Made by a program: the position numbers and the translations under genes. A model generated the notes under the pieces. That model was not told where the DNA came from. It worked only from the letters and a program-made list of their open reading frames with translations, and searched no databases. Below, piece by piece: positions 8,086 through 16,027 of a stretch of 64,000 bases of DNA (positions are counted from its first letter, which is position 1; each line of letters opens with the position of its first letter). Origin of the DNA: Flagellimonas chongwuensis (GTDB lineage Bacteria > Bacteroidota > Bacteroidia > Flavobacteriales > Flavobacteriaceae); NCBI RefSeq assembly GCF_013376415.1, contig NZ_WYET01000001.1:744001-808000 (forward strand), read 5' to 3'.

Positions 8086-8562
8086 ATGAGCAAAGTATCA
8101 TACTATACACCCGAAGGATTAAAGAAATTGAGGGACGAATTGAACCAACTTAAGGATGTAGAGCGTCCAAAAGCGTCACAGGCCATTGCTGAAGCAAGAG
8201 ACAAGGGAGATCTTTCAGAAAATGCGGAATATGATGCGGCCAAAGAGGCCCAAGGGCTTTTGGAAATGAAGATTTCCAAAATGGAAGAAACCTTGGCCAA
8301 TGCCCGTTTGATAGACGAATCACAACTGGATACCTCCAAGATATTAGTACTTTCTACCGTTAAGCTAAAGAACCAGGCCAATGGGATGGAAATGAAGTAT
8401 ACCTTGGTGGCAGAGAGCGAAGCGAATCTAAAGGCAGGTAAGATTTCCGTGACATCTCCGATTGGTAAAGGGTTATTGGGCAAAAAAGTAGGTGATGTTG
8501 CCGAGATCAAGGTTCCCAATGGAACACTCAAATTTGAGATTTTAGAGATCACTCGAGAGTAA
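8086..8562 (+). CDS. greA: transcription elongation factor GreA
   Basis: Rescues backtracked RNA polymerase by stimulating transcript cleavage through its secondary channel. 158 residues, exactly the usual GreA length, with the N-terminal coiled coil including the signature ARDKGDLSENAEYDAAKEAQ (acidic tip residues Asp and Glu) and the C-terminal FKBP-like domain with SPIGKGLLGKKVGD. The ATG at 8086 is preferred over an in-frame TTG at 8032 because family alignments begin at MSKVSYYTPEG. Followed by a strong terminator at 8585. Confidence 0.97.
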   Translation: MSKVSYYTPEGLKKLRDELNQLKDVERPKASQAIAEARDKGDLSENAEYDAAKEAQGLLEMKISKMEETLANARLIDESQLDTSKILVLSTVKLKNQANGMEMKYTLVAESEANLKAGKISVTSPIGKGLLGKKVGDVAEIKVPNGTLKFEILEITRE

Positions 8563-8584
8563 CAGCAACTAAATTGGTATATTT

Positions 8585-8613
8585 AATCCCGTCATAGCAC
8601 GGGATTTTTTTAT
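8585..8613 (+). terminator. intrinsic terminator after greA
   Basis: Stem AATCCCGT/ACGGGATT with a 6-nt loop and a T-rich tail. Confidence 0.85.
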
Positions 8614-8629
8614 TTTAAACTGAATTAAA

Positions 8630-9019
8630 ATGGCCAGCATTTTTACCAAGATTATCAATGGAGATATGCCTTCTTATAAAATAGCGGAGGATGAAGATCA
8701 TTTTGCTTTTTTGGATATTAACCCCAATTCCAAAGGACACACGCTATGTGTCCCAAAAAAGGAAGTGGACAAGATTTTGGATCTTGATGAGGAATCTTAC
8801 ATGAAACTCATGGCCTTCTCAAGAAAAGTTGGTCTTGCCATACAAAAAGCAGTGCCCTGTAAAAGAGTGGGGATGACGGTTATTGGTTTAGAGGTGCCTC
8901 ATGTGCACGTACATTTAATTCCGTTGCAAAGTATGGCCAATGCTACGTTTCAAAATAAGGAGAGTCTTACCTCAGATGAGTTTGAAGCGGTAGCGGAACA
9001 AATCAAGTCACATCTTTAG
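8630..9019 (+). CDS. HIT family protein (histidine triad nucleotide hydrolase)
   Basis: 129-residue HINT/HIT-type nucleotide phosphoramidase or dinucleotide hydrolase. The histidine triad is clear as HVHVHLIPL near residue 87, preceded by the family N-terminal segment SIFTKIINGDMPSYKIAEDE that forms the first strand and helix. Cytoplasmic. It sits directly after greA with its own region after the terminator; its stop overlaps the convergent zinc-ribbon gene by 4 bp. Confidence 0.93.
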   Translation: MASIFTKIINGDMPSYKIAEDEDHFAFLDINPNSKGHTLCVPKKEVDKILDLDEESYMKLMAFSRKVGLAIQKAVPCKRVGMTVIGLEVPHVHVHLIPLQSMANATFQNKESLTSDEFEAVAEQIKSHL

Positions 9020-9360
9020 CCCTCTATCATAAAATAGACGCCGGCCGCTACAAGACATAGCATTAGGACCAAAACCACAAAAAATAGCATGGTAAAACGC
9101 ACCGCGGGCCTGTCTGGTTTTACCAATTTGTTGTAGTAATCAAAAACCCTTTCAATATCGGGTGTCCAATCCACAGGATATATGGTGGAGTTGCATTTTT
9201 TGCACTTGATCTCATTGGTCACCACACCGGTAGTTCTGTGGTACAGTGCATTAAACGTGTGTTTTTGATAAAACGTAATCTTAAGTTCCTGATTAAAACA
9301 TTTGGGGCAATTGTTGGTGATATCAGCTTCTTGTATTACGAGTTGCTTTTCTTTTGCCAT
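9016..9360 (-). CDS. zinc-ribbon membrane protein, function unknown
   Basis: 114 residues. An N-terminal rubredoxin-like zinc ribbon is visible as CPKC (about 18-21) and CKKC (about 53-56), followed by a linker and one C-terminal TM helix at about 88-110 (FTMLFFVVLVLMLCLVAAGV). Probably anchored with the ribbon in the cytoplasm. It is separated by only 9 bases from the downstream end of the histidine kinase gene on the same strand, so the kinase and this gene likely share a transcript. I do not recognise a named family. Confidence 0.75.
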   Translation of the reverse strand: MAKEKQLVIQEADITNNCPKCFNQELKITFYQKHTFNALYHRTTGVVTNEIKCKKCNSTIYPVDWTPDIERVFDYYNKLVKPDRPAVRFTMLFFVVLVLMLCLVAAGVYFMIEG

Positions 9361-9369
9361 AATTCAAAT

Positions 9370-10515
9370 TTATAGTGCTCGTAGGGTAATTTGCATGATA
9401 GTTCCTTCTTTACTAGACGAAAATACTTTAATTTTTCCTTTATGGTACTCTTCAACAATTCTTTTTACCAACGAAAGCCCTAATCCCCAGCCTCTTTGCT
9501 TGGAAGTTACACCGGGATTGAAGATGTTCTGAAAATCACTTTTGGGGATTCCATGGCCGGTATCCGATACCAGAATATTGATGTTTTGTCCCTTTTTCTC
9601 TATTTGGATGGCAATATTTCCCTTGCCCTTCATGGCATCAATGCCATTCTTTACCAGATTTTCTATACTCCAGTTGTACAATGGGGGGTTCATAAGCACG
9701 TGGGCTTCATCTATATTGGAGCTAAAGGAAAAATGTACCAGTTTGGAACTACGTTGCTTCAGGTACTCGAATGCCTTTTTGGTTTCATTTACAATATCAT
9801 GGTCCTTCAATTCTGGAATAGAACCAATTTTGGAAAATCGTTCTGTAATGGTTTCCAACCTATCAATGTCCTTTGCTATTTCTTGGGTCACCTCAGGATT
9901 GATATCTTCAGATTTCAGTAGTTCGTTCCAACCCAAAAGAGATGTGAGCGGCGTTCCGATTTGATGCGCCGTTTCCTTGGCCATGCCGGCCCAGAGCTTG
10001 TTCTGTTCCGATGCTTTGTTGGTCCGGAAGAAAAAGAATATTACTGCCCCGAATAAAAAAATAATCAACAAAAGGGCAAGTGGATAATATTTTAGTTTGT
10101 TGAGTACCTCCGAATTGCCATAATACAGAGTTTCGAGCAGTTCGTCTTCCTGAATGATTTGAATGGGTTGGTTCTCATTTTTGAACTGTGCTATCTTTTG
10201 CTGGATGTATGCGCTGTCGGCAATTTTGTCCTCGGGAATATTATGGGTTTTATAGGAACCTTCCTCGTTAACCAGAATCATTGGGGTAGACGTGTTGTTG
10301 CCCAGAACTTTGAGGGTAAGGTTACCCAGTTCCTGATCTACCGATGATTGAACAAGTTCCAACTGCGCTGTTGCCCAAATTTCCATTTTTAGGCGTTCCT
10401 CCTCCTTAAACTTTCGGAAAAAGCTATTGGTGTTCCATAGAATAAGACTTACAATGATGAATGCCGATACCAGCAGTATAATATTGGAGGTTTTCCGTTT
10501 GGTACTAAAATCCAT
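9370..10515 (-). CDS. sensor histidine kinase (orphan)
   Basis: 381 residues. TM1 at about 10-28, an extracytoplasmic sensor of about 120 residues, TM2 at about 143-162, then an H box in an atypical form AKETAHQIGTPLTSLLGW and an ATPase domain with NWSIENLVKNGIDAM (N box), DTGHGIP (G1) and GWGLGLSLVKRI (G2). The H-box style KETAHQIGTP is a recognisable Bacteroidetes subgroup. No response regulator is adjacent, so its partner is elsewhere. Co-transcribed with the zinc-ribbon gene (9-bp gap). Confidence 0.9.
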   Translation of the reverse strand: MDFSTKRKTSNIILLVSAFIIVSLILWNTNSFFRKFKEEERLKMEIWATAQLELVQSSVDQELGNLTLKVLGNNTSTPMILVNEEGSYKTHNIPEDKIADSAYIQQKIAQFKNENQPIQIIQEDELLETLYYGNSEVLNKLKYYPLALLLIIFLFGAVIFFFFRTNKASEQNKLWAGMAKETAHQIGTPLTSLLGWNELLKSEDINPEVTQEIAKDIDRLETITERFSKIGSIPELKDHDIVNETKKAFEYLKQRSSKLVHFSFSSNIDEAHVLMNPPLYNWSIENLVKNGIDAMKGKGNIAIQIEKKGQNINILVSDTGHGIPKSDFQNIFNPGVTSKQRGWGLGLSLVKRIVEEYHKGKIKVFSSSKEGTIMQITLRAL

Positions 10516-10604
10516 TGGTGGTCAAATTCTTTTTAAAGATAGGTAATTGGAAAACATGTTGATAGTTAGTTTAAATAACGGATGTCATTAGGATTCATTT
10601 TATG

Positions 10605-10612
10605 TACTTTTG
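10605..10612 (+). promoter_or_regulatory. -7 promoter box TACTTTTG
   Basis: Exact TAnnTTTG, 25 bases before the DUF3127 start codon. Confidence 0.55.
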
Positions 10613-10637
10613 AATTTTCAACAAAAATTAACATTGC

Positions 10638-11015
10638 ATGGAAGTTCAGGGAAGAATCAAAATGATAGATGAGACCAAAACCTATGGCAACAACGGTTTC
10701 AGAAAAAGAGAGGTGGTCGTGACCACTGAAGAACAATATCCGCAGCATATATTGGTAGAGTTTGTTCAGGACAAATGTGATTTGCTCAACAACTATTCCG
10801 TGGGGCAAATGGTGAAGATCAGTATCAACCTGAGAGGAAGGGAATGGGTAAACCCTCAAGGAGAAACCAAATATTTCAACTCCATCCAAGGATGGCGAAT
10901 AGAGAACCTTCAGTCCGAGGCTGCAGGCGATAACATGCCTCCGGTTCCACCAATGGAAGCCTTTGAACCGGCCGATGATTACAATGATGAGGACCACGAT
11001 GATCTTCCATTCTAA
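10638..11015 (+). CDS. DUF3127 protein with an SSB-like acidic tail
   Basis: 125 residues. The first 95 form a DUF3127 domain, predicted to be an OB fold (beta-rich, GRIKMIDETKTYGNNGFRKREVVV then YFNSIQGWRIE). The last 30 residues are disordered, rich in Pro and Asp/Glu, and end in DDLPF. That ending closely resembles the C-terminal tip of single-stranded DNA-binding protein (DDDIPF), which recruits repair and replication partners. A nucleic-acid-related role is therefore plausible; this is inference from fold and tail. Own promoter and terminator, so monocistronic. Confidence 0.85.
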   Translation: MEVQGRIKMIDETKTYGNNGFRKREVVVTTEEQYPQHILVEFVQDKCDLLNNYSVGQMVKISINLRGREWVNPQGETKYFNSIQGWRIENLQSEAAGDNMPPVPPMEAFEPADDYNDEDHDDLPF

Positions 11016-11044
11016 TAGATAGATTTACCATCGATAGAATTCGA

Positions 11045-11073
11045 AAATCCGGACGTTATGTTCGGATTTTTTA
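11045..11073 (+). terminator. intrinsic terminator after DUF3127 gene
   Basis: Near-perfect stem AAATCCGGAC/GTTCGGATTT with loop GTTAT region and a T run. Confidence 0.8.
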
Positions 11074-11105
11074 GTTTTTGGGCTGATTTGTATTTTTAGA
11101 AAAAA

Positions 11106-11780
11106 TTGCCCTTGGAAAATACTCCCCTATATTTTTTGAACAAGAGATTGGAGTTTCCTCCTGTTGATAATGCCAGTGATGATGGTTTGCTCGCGGTAGG
11201 TGGAGACCTTTCACCGGAGCGATTGCTGCTGGCCTATAAAAATGGGGTTTTTCCATGGTTCAATGATGACTCACTGATTTTATGGTGGACGCCCGACCCA
11301 AGGATGGTGCTGTTTCCACATAAAGTAAAAGTGTCCAAGAGCATGCGAAAAGTAATTCGGGATGGGTCTTTCGTGCTAACCCAAAACACCTGCTTTGAAC
11401 AGGTAATCGACTACTGCGCCCAAATTCGTCGTAAAGGCCAAGATGGTACATGGATTACGCCCGAAATGAAAACCGCTTACATGAAGTTGTTCGAAAAGGG
11501 GCATGCAAAATCCTATGAGGTCTGGGAAAATGAAGATTTGGTTGGAGGACTCTACGGAATTGACCTAGGGCATGTGTTTTGCGGAGAGAGCATGTTCAGC
11601 TTACGGGCCAATGCCTCAAAGTTTGCATTTATACAAATGGCAAGGGAATTGGGTGAGAAAGGGTATCAGGTTATAGATTGTCAAGTGCACACCGATCATT
11701 TGGAAAGTTTGGGTGCCGAACTTATTCCTAGAAAAGAATTCGTTAAACTGCTACAAGGAAATTTGCGCACTGGTCAGTAG
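11106..11780 (+). CDS. aat: leucyl/phenylalanyl-tRNA--protein transferase
   Basis: N-end-rule enzyme that adds Leu or Phe to proteins with N-terminal Lys or Arg, marking them for ClpS/ClpAP. Family hallmarks: FPPVDNASDDGLLAVGGDLS near the N-terminus, GVFPWFNDD, WWTPDPRMVL, and the C-terminal half with TWITPEMKTAY, GGLYGIDLGHVFCGESMFS and QVHTDHLESLGA. No ATG exists before the conserved start, so translation must begin at TTG 11106 or TTG 11112. The 3' end overlaps the convergent DUF2490 gene by 30 bp. Confidence 0.95.
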   Translation: MPLENTPLYFLNKRLEFPPVDNASDDGLLAVGGDLSPERLLLAYKNGVFPWFNDDSLILWWTPDPRMVLFPHKVKVSKSMRKVIRDGSFVLTQNTCFEQVIDYCAQIRRKGQDGTWITPEMKTAYMKLFEKGHAKSYEVWENEDLVGGLYGIDLGHVFCGESMFSLRANASKFAFIQMARELGEKGYQVIDCQVHTDHLESLGAELIPRKEFVKLLQGNLRTGQ

Positions 11781-12437
11781 AAAAAGGATGTGTTCCGGAA
11801 CATTGGAAGTGTAATCCTCCATACGATATTCTACCCCTATTTGCAATTTCATGCCACCGTGCAATTCCCAGCCCACTTGCCCGACCAAGCGTATGTCGTA
11901 TTCGGGTGAGTTCTGTTTTGCCACGCTCAAGAGATTTTCAAAGCTTCCTACAAAATAAGGTTCCCCCAAATCCAATTTTTCTCCCATTAATGGAAAATCC
12001 ATGGCAAAGCGGTATCTAAACCTATGTGTGGTCAAGGAATTGGTGATACGCTGCTGGGCACGGAACCGATGTCCAAAACGTATGGCGAACGGCTTGTGGG
12101 TTACGTTGTATTGTTGGGTGAATCTAAGTTCGTTCTCCCTGCTATTGTAAAACCTGTACATTACACCAAGAGCAATACTTTGGTTATCCTTGATCTCAAG
12201 TTTTGAAAAGTGGGTAAAATCCAATTGTTTCACCCTAAATGTAAAATCTTCGTTCTCATAGAGAAAGTTTCTGTTAGCGATGGAAAAATTATGTGAGTAC
12301 GCACTCGCTACCTTATAGTTTACAGCAAATTGTGGCTGCCAGTAACCCGTTAGGTTTTCTTGACCTTTTACGGATACGGAAGTCATCAACAGTACTAATG
12401 AAACAAGTAAAATCCGTTTAATAAAGTACATGATCAT
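11751..12437 (-). CDS. DUF2490 family outer-membrane-like protein
   Basis: 228 residues with a signal peptide ending near SVKGQ (about residue 25). The mature protein is a run of alternating amphipathic strands (for example HKPFAIRFGHRFRAQQRIT, LTTHRFRYRFAMDFP, GGMKLQIGVEYRMEDY) and ends in a strand, as in small outer-membrane barrels; this pattern is typical of DUF2490. Function unknown. It starts 20 bp inside the 3' end of the PepSY-like gene, so the two are translationally coupled. Confidence 0.8.
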   Translation of the reverse strand: MIMYFIKRILLVSLVLLMTSVSVKGQENLTGYWQPQFAVNYKVASAYSHNFSIANRNFLYENEDFTFRVKQLDFTHFSKLEIKDNQSIALGVMYRFYNSRENELRFTQQYNVTHKPFAIRFGHRFRAQQRITNSLTTHRFRYRFAMDFPLMGEKLDLGEPYFVGSFENLLSVAKQNSPEYDIRLVGQVGWELHGGMKLQIGVEYRMEDYTSNVPEHILFLLTSAQISL

Positions 12438-12999
12438 AACTTGGGGGAAGGGATTTTCGCAATCGTATCAACTGCCCTTCAGAATCGAAAAGCGCCTCAT
12501 ATTCTTGAAAACCGCCACTTTCTTTGGCAGAAAAGACCAATTCGTAGTTTACATCGGGCAGAATCAAGTTCTGAAATGCATTGTGTAAAGTCTTTTCAAC
12601 CGACTTTTCTTCACGTAAGGGATATTGCTGTTGAATTTTTTTTACTCTGTGTTTGTAGTGGTTTTCATCCAAATAGGATTGGATAGTATTCCATGTATCG
12701 TTCGGAATGTCCCTTTCCTTTATCTTAAACTCTACATCTTCGAGTGTTCCTTCTTCATCGAACTCAACGCTGTAATGCAATCGCCCTTTTTTAAATTTGG
12801 TTTCAAAGCTTTTTTTGGTACTATCCGTTTCTTGGTAAAAACGTACTCGTTTGGCATCTTTCAGGTAATCTTCAATTAACAGATAGGCGCTGTTCGGGAA
12901 GTCGGCCTTGTCTATTCTGGATTCCTGTTCGTACTTGTTTTGCGCAGATGTGATTTGCACAGTACCAACGATTACAAATAGGAGGTATTTAAACTTCAT
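12418..12999 (-). CDS. secreted PepSY-like protein, function unknown
   Basis: 193 residues with a signal peptide ending at QITSAQ (about residue 19). The body has two copies of an alpha-beta pattern with charged faces (residues 35-95 and about 100-185, e.g. LHYSVEFDEEGTLEDVEFKI and YEALFDSEGQLIRLRK), which resembles the PepSY / beta-lactamase-inhibitor-like fold of periplasmic Bacteroidetes proteins. Lies between tag and the DUF2490 gene, overlapping both (11 bp and 20 bp), so the three form one operon. Confidence 0.7.
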   Translation of the reverse strand: MKFKYLLFVIVGTVQITSAQNKYEQESRIDKADFPNSAYLLIEDYLKDAKRVRFYQETDSTKKSFETKFKKGRLHYSVEFDEEGTLEDVEFKIKERDIPNDTWNTIQSYLDENHYKHRVKKIQQQYPLREEKSVEKTLHNAFQNLILPDVNYELVFSAKESGGFQEYEALFDSEGQLIRLRKSLPPSYDHVLY

Positions 13000-13552
13000 G
13001 GTATCTAAAACAGTTTACTTCGTGGTCGTTGACCATGCCTGTGGCCTGCATGTGGGCGTAAATTACTGTGCTTCCCACAAACTTGAAGCCACGCTTTTTT
13101 AAATCTTTACTGATTGTATCGGATAAGTCGGTGGTTGCCGGAGCATTTTTGTAGTTTTTCAACTCGTTTTTAATGGGCTTATGTCCTACAAATCCCCAAA
13201 TGTATTTACTAAAACTACCAAATTCTTTTTGGACTTCCATAAAAGCAATGGCGTTGGTGACTGTAGCATTGACTTTTAGTTTATTTCTAACGATTCCCGT
13301 GTCTTGTAGAAGGGCATCAATCTTAGCTTGATCATACTTTGCAATCTTTTTGTAGTCAAAATGGTCAAAGGCCTGCCTAAAATTTTCACGTTTTCTTAAT
13401 ATAGTTATCCAACTCAGGCCCGCTTGAAAGGTCTCCAAGATCAAAAATTCGAAAAGAGTTTCATCATCTTTGACAGGAACGCCCCATTCCTCGTCATGAT
13501 AGGCTTCATAAAGGGTGTCGCCGATGCACCAGCCACATCTATGTTTATCCAT
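12989..13552 (-). CDS. tag: DNA-3-methyladenine glycosylase I
   Basis: Base-excision repair enzyme that removes 3-methyladenine. 187 residues from ATG at 13552, matching family length; an upstream in-frame ATG at 13582 would add ten residues before the conserved MDKHRCGWC start. Visible: N-terminal zinc ligand Cys in CGWC, YHDEEWGVPVKDDETLFE, FQAGLSWITIL (helix-hairpin-helix region and base pocket), and C-terminal zinc ligands in HMQATGMVNDHEVNCF. First gene of a minus-strand operon with two envelope proteins, an odd pairing. Confidence 0.96.
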   Translation of the reverse strand: MDKHRCGWCIGDTLYEAYHDEEWGVPVKDDETLFEFLILETFQAGLSWITILRKRENFRQAFDHFDYKKIAKYDQAKIDALLQDTGIVRNKLKVNATVTNAIAFMEVQKEFGSFSKYIWGFVGHKPIKNELKNYKNAPATTDLSDTISKDLKKRGFKFVGSTVIYAHMQATGMVNDHEVNCFRYHEV

Positions 13553-13621
13553 AGCAATCAATTTTAAGTAAAAGTAAGGCAAAATAAGAAATCGTTAAGT
13601 GCAAGTTAAAGTGATGCATGT

Positions 13622-13644
13622 TAATAGTAATGCTATTATTTTTG
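13622..13644 (+). promoter_or_regulatory. TetR promoter with overlapping inverted repeat
   Basis: The -7 box TATTTTTG (13637-13644) is directly preceded and overlapped by the inverted repeat TAATAG-TAATG-CTATTA (13622-13638). A repressor bound there would block RNA polymerase; an autoregulatory TetR operator is a reasonable guess. Confidence 0.5.
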
Positions 13645-13672
13645 CGAGACTTTGTTTTAAAAATGGAATAGC

Positions 13673-14362
13673 ATGGACATTTTACTACAATCTGTGAAAC
13701 TGGAAATCGATGAAAAACTCTATGTTAAAGACCCTGAATCGTCAGATTTGGGGAAGAAAATCGTGGAGCAGAGTATATTGTTGATAGATGAAATTGGTTT
13801 CGAATCCTTTACGTTTAAGAAATTGGGTGTTAGAATACACTCAAACGAGAGTTCGATTTACCGATATTTTGAGAACAAGCACAAGCTATTGCTTTATCTG
13901 GCCTCTTGGTATTGGGGTTGGGTGGAGTACAAGATGGTTTTTTCTACCAATGCAATTTCCGACCCCGTGGAAAAATTGGCAGCTTCCATTGAAGTATTGA
14001 CACAGACAGTAGAGGAAGATTCCTCCTTTTCGCATATTAACGAAGTGGTACTTAACAAGATAATCATTAACGAGTATTCAAAGTCCTATCTTGTGAAAGA
14101 AATGAACAATGATGGGGCGGAAGGGAGCTTTATCATATGCAAAAGGTTAGTGGGTCGTCTCAGCAAAATGATTTCTGATGTGGACGGTGATTATGAATTT
14201 CCGACTAGTCTGGCCAGTAATGTGCTTGAAGGTTCGTTACACCAGAATTTTTTAAAATCGCACTTTCCATCTCTCACAAACTGTAGTGAAGAGGTAACCC
14301 CTACCGCATTTTTCACGGATTTGATATTCCGCACACTAAATCAAAAAGTACATGGCCAATAA
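13673..14362 (+). CDS. TetR/AcrR family transcriptional regulator
   Basis: 229 residues. Helix-turn-helix at about 27-70 (IVEQSILLIDEIGFESFTFKKLGVRIHSNESSIYRYFENKHKLLLYL), a textbook TetR DNA-binding domain; the remaining helical domain presumably senses a ligand. About 25 extra residues precede the HTH. First gene of the operon with an ABC protein, HlyD adaptor and TolC protein; overlaps the ABC start by 11 bp, so it likely represses its own export operon. Confidence 0.92.
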   Translation: MDILLQSVKLEIDEKLYVKDPESSDLGKKIVEQSILLIDEIGFESFTFKKLGVRIHSNESSIYRYFENKHKLLLYLASWYWGWVEYKMVFSTNAISDPVEKLAASIEVLTQTVEEDSSFSHINEVVLNKIIINEYSKSYLVKEMNNDGAEGSFIICKRLVGRLSKMISDVDGDYEFPTSLASNVLEGSLHQNFLKSHFPSLTNCSEEVTPTAFFTDLIFRTLNQKVHGQ

Positions 14363-16022
14363 AAAAATACTCTCTGCCTGGCAGCGGCTAACCGGTTTGC
14401 TCTCCTTGGACAAAAAGGATATTCTTCAAATTTTTTACTACGCCATTTTTGCGGGGCTGGTCAATCTTTCCTTGCCTTTGGGAATACAGGCCATTATTAA
14501 CCTGATTCAAGGGGCCCGTGTGAGTACTTCTTGGATTGTATTGGTGGTTCTTGTAACCATGGGTGTGGCCTTTGTTGGGGTTTTGCAGTTAATGCAGATA
14601 AGGATTATAGAGAACTTGCAGCAAAAGATATTCACGAGGTCTTCCTTTGAGTTTGCCTACCGCTTTCCAAAAATCAAGATGAGTGAGCTTAGGTATTATT
14701 ATCCTCCGGAACTTGCCAATCGCTTTTTTGATACTCTTACCGTACAAAAATCCTTATCCAAAATATTGATAGATTTCCCGGCGGCTCTGCTACAGATTGT
14801 TTTCGGACTATTGTTGCTGTCGTTTTATCACCCTTTCTTTATTATCTATGGATTGTTGTTACTGGTACTCATTTATATAGTGTTCAAGTTTACTGCACAA
14901 AGGGGCTTGGATACCAGTTTGGAAGAATCCAAGATCAAATACAAAGTAGCTCATTGGGTTCAAGAAATCGCCCGTTCCATTATCAGTTTTAAACTTTCTG
15001 GTAAGACCTCCCATGCCCTTGAAAAGAACGACACGTTGGTAGATGACTATTTGGATGCGAGGGAAAGTCACTTTAGAGTGTTGGTATTGCAATTTATCCA
15101 GATGATAGGTTTCAAGGTTTTGGTTACCGCAGGGTTGCTTTTGATCGGGGGGCTCTTGGTACTGGAGCAGCAGATGAACATTGGTCAGTTTGTGGCGGCG
15201 GAAATCATTATTCTATTGGTTATCAGTTCTGTGGAAAAATTGATTTTGGGTCTCGAGACATTTTATGATTTATTGACTTCATTGGAAAAAATGGGGCAGG
15301 TCGTGGATAAGGAATTGGAACCACAAGAAGGGGAAACCCCGTTCAAGGAAAATGAAGGATTAATGGTGGAGCTGGAAGATATCGTGTACAAGGTGCCCGG
15401 ATTGGATAAGAAAATAATAGACCACTTATCGCTCACTATAAAACCAGAAACAAAGTTGCTGATTCAAGGAAAAAGTGGGTCGGGAAGGTCAACGTTGCTA
15501 AGAATGATTGCCGGTATTCTAGAACCGGATGAAGGCAAGATATATGTGAACAATGTAGCGCTTAAAGGAATCAAATTGAGCCAGTATAGATCATATCTTG
15601 GTCATTCGTTAACGGAGGAATATCCCTTTGAAGGAACCTTATTGGACAATATTACCTTCGGTAACAAGGACATCTCTATGGAAGATGTGTATTGGGCCTT
15701 GGAAAAAGTAAGTCTTTCAGAATTTGTGAAGGAGCAGCCGCAGGGGTTAAAAACCGTCCTGTATCCTGAAGGAAAAAAATTCCCCGACTTTATCTCCAGA
15801 AAAATTGTTTTGGCCCGAAGCATAGTAACCCGTCCCAAATTGATGGTGCTCAAGGACCCATTGGAGCAATATGATGAGGAAGAAACAGAAAGAATGATGG
15901 ATTTCTTAACTGACCCCGCCAACGGATGGGCTTTGGTCGTTGTTAGCGAAAATCCCAAGTGGGCAAAACGCTGTAATCAAGTAATCCGTATGGAAAAAGG
16001 TAGATTGATCAACGTAAATTAA
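14352..16022 (+). CDS. ABC exporter subunit with degenerate ATPase motifs
   Basis: 556 residues: a six-helix permease domain (about 25-310) and a nucleotide-binding domain (about 335-556). The permease is well conserved with type-I-secretion-like exporters. The ATPase is not: Walker A reads GKSGSGRS at 373-380 (invariant Lys replaced by Arg379), the LSGGQ signature is replaced by FISRK around 480-484, Walker B reads LMVLKDP at 497-503 without the usual Asp-Glu, and the H-loop His is missing in VVSEN (530-534). Either an alternative hydrolysis geometry or a non-hydrolysing scaffold. Overlaps TetR by 11 bp; 5 bp before the adaptor gene. Confidence 0.88.
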   Translation: MANKKILSAWQRLTGLLSLDKKDILQIFYYAIFAGLVNLSLPLGIQAIINLIQGARVSTSWIVLVVLVTMGVAFVGVLQLMQIRIIENLQQKIFTRSSFEFAYRFPKIKMSELRYYYPPELANRFFDTLTVQKSLSKILIDFPAALLQIVFGLLLLSFYHPFFIIYGLLLLVLIYIVFKFTAQRGLDTSLEESKIKYKVAHWVQEIARSIISFKLSGKTSHALEKNDTLVDDYLDARESHFRVLVLQFIQMIGFKVLVTAGLLLIGGLLVLEQQMNIGQFVAAEIIILLVISSVEKLILGLETFYDLLTSLEKMGQVVDKELEPQEGETPFKENEGLMVELEDIVYKVPGLDKKIIDHLSLTIKPETKLLIQGKSGSGRSTLLRMIAGILEPDEGKIYVNNVALKGIKLSQYRSYLGHSLTEEYPFEGTLLDNITFGNKDISMEDVYWALEKVSLSEFVKEQPQGLKTVLYPEGKKFPDFISRKIVLARSIVTRPKLMVLKDPLEQYDEEETERMMDFLTDPANGWALVVVSENPKWAKRCNQVIRMEKGRLINVN

Positions 16023-16027
16023 AGTTC

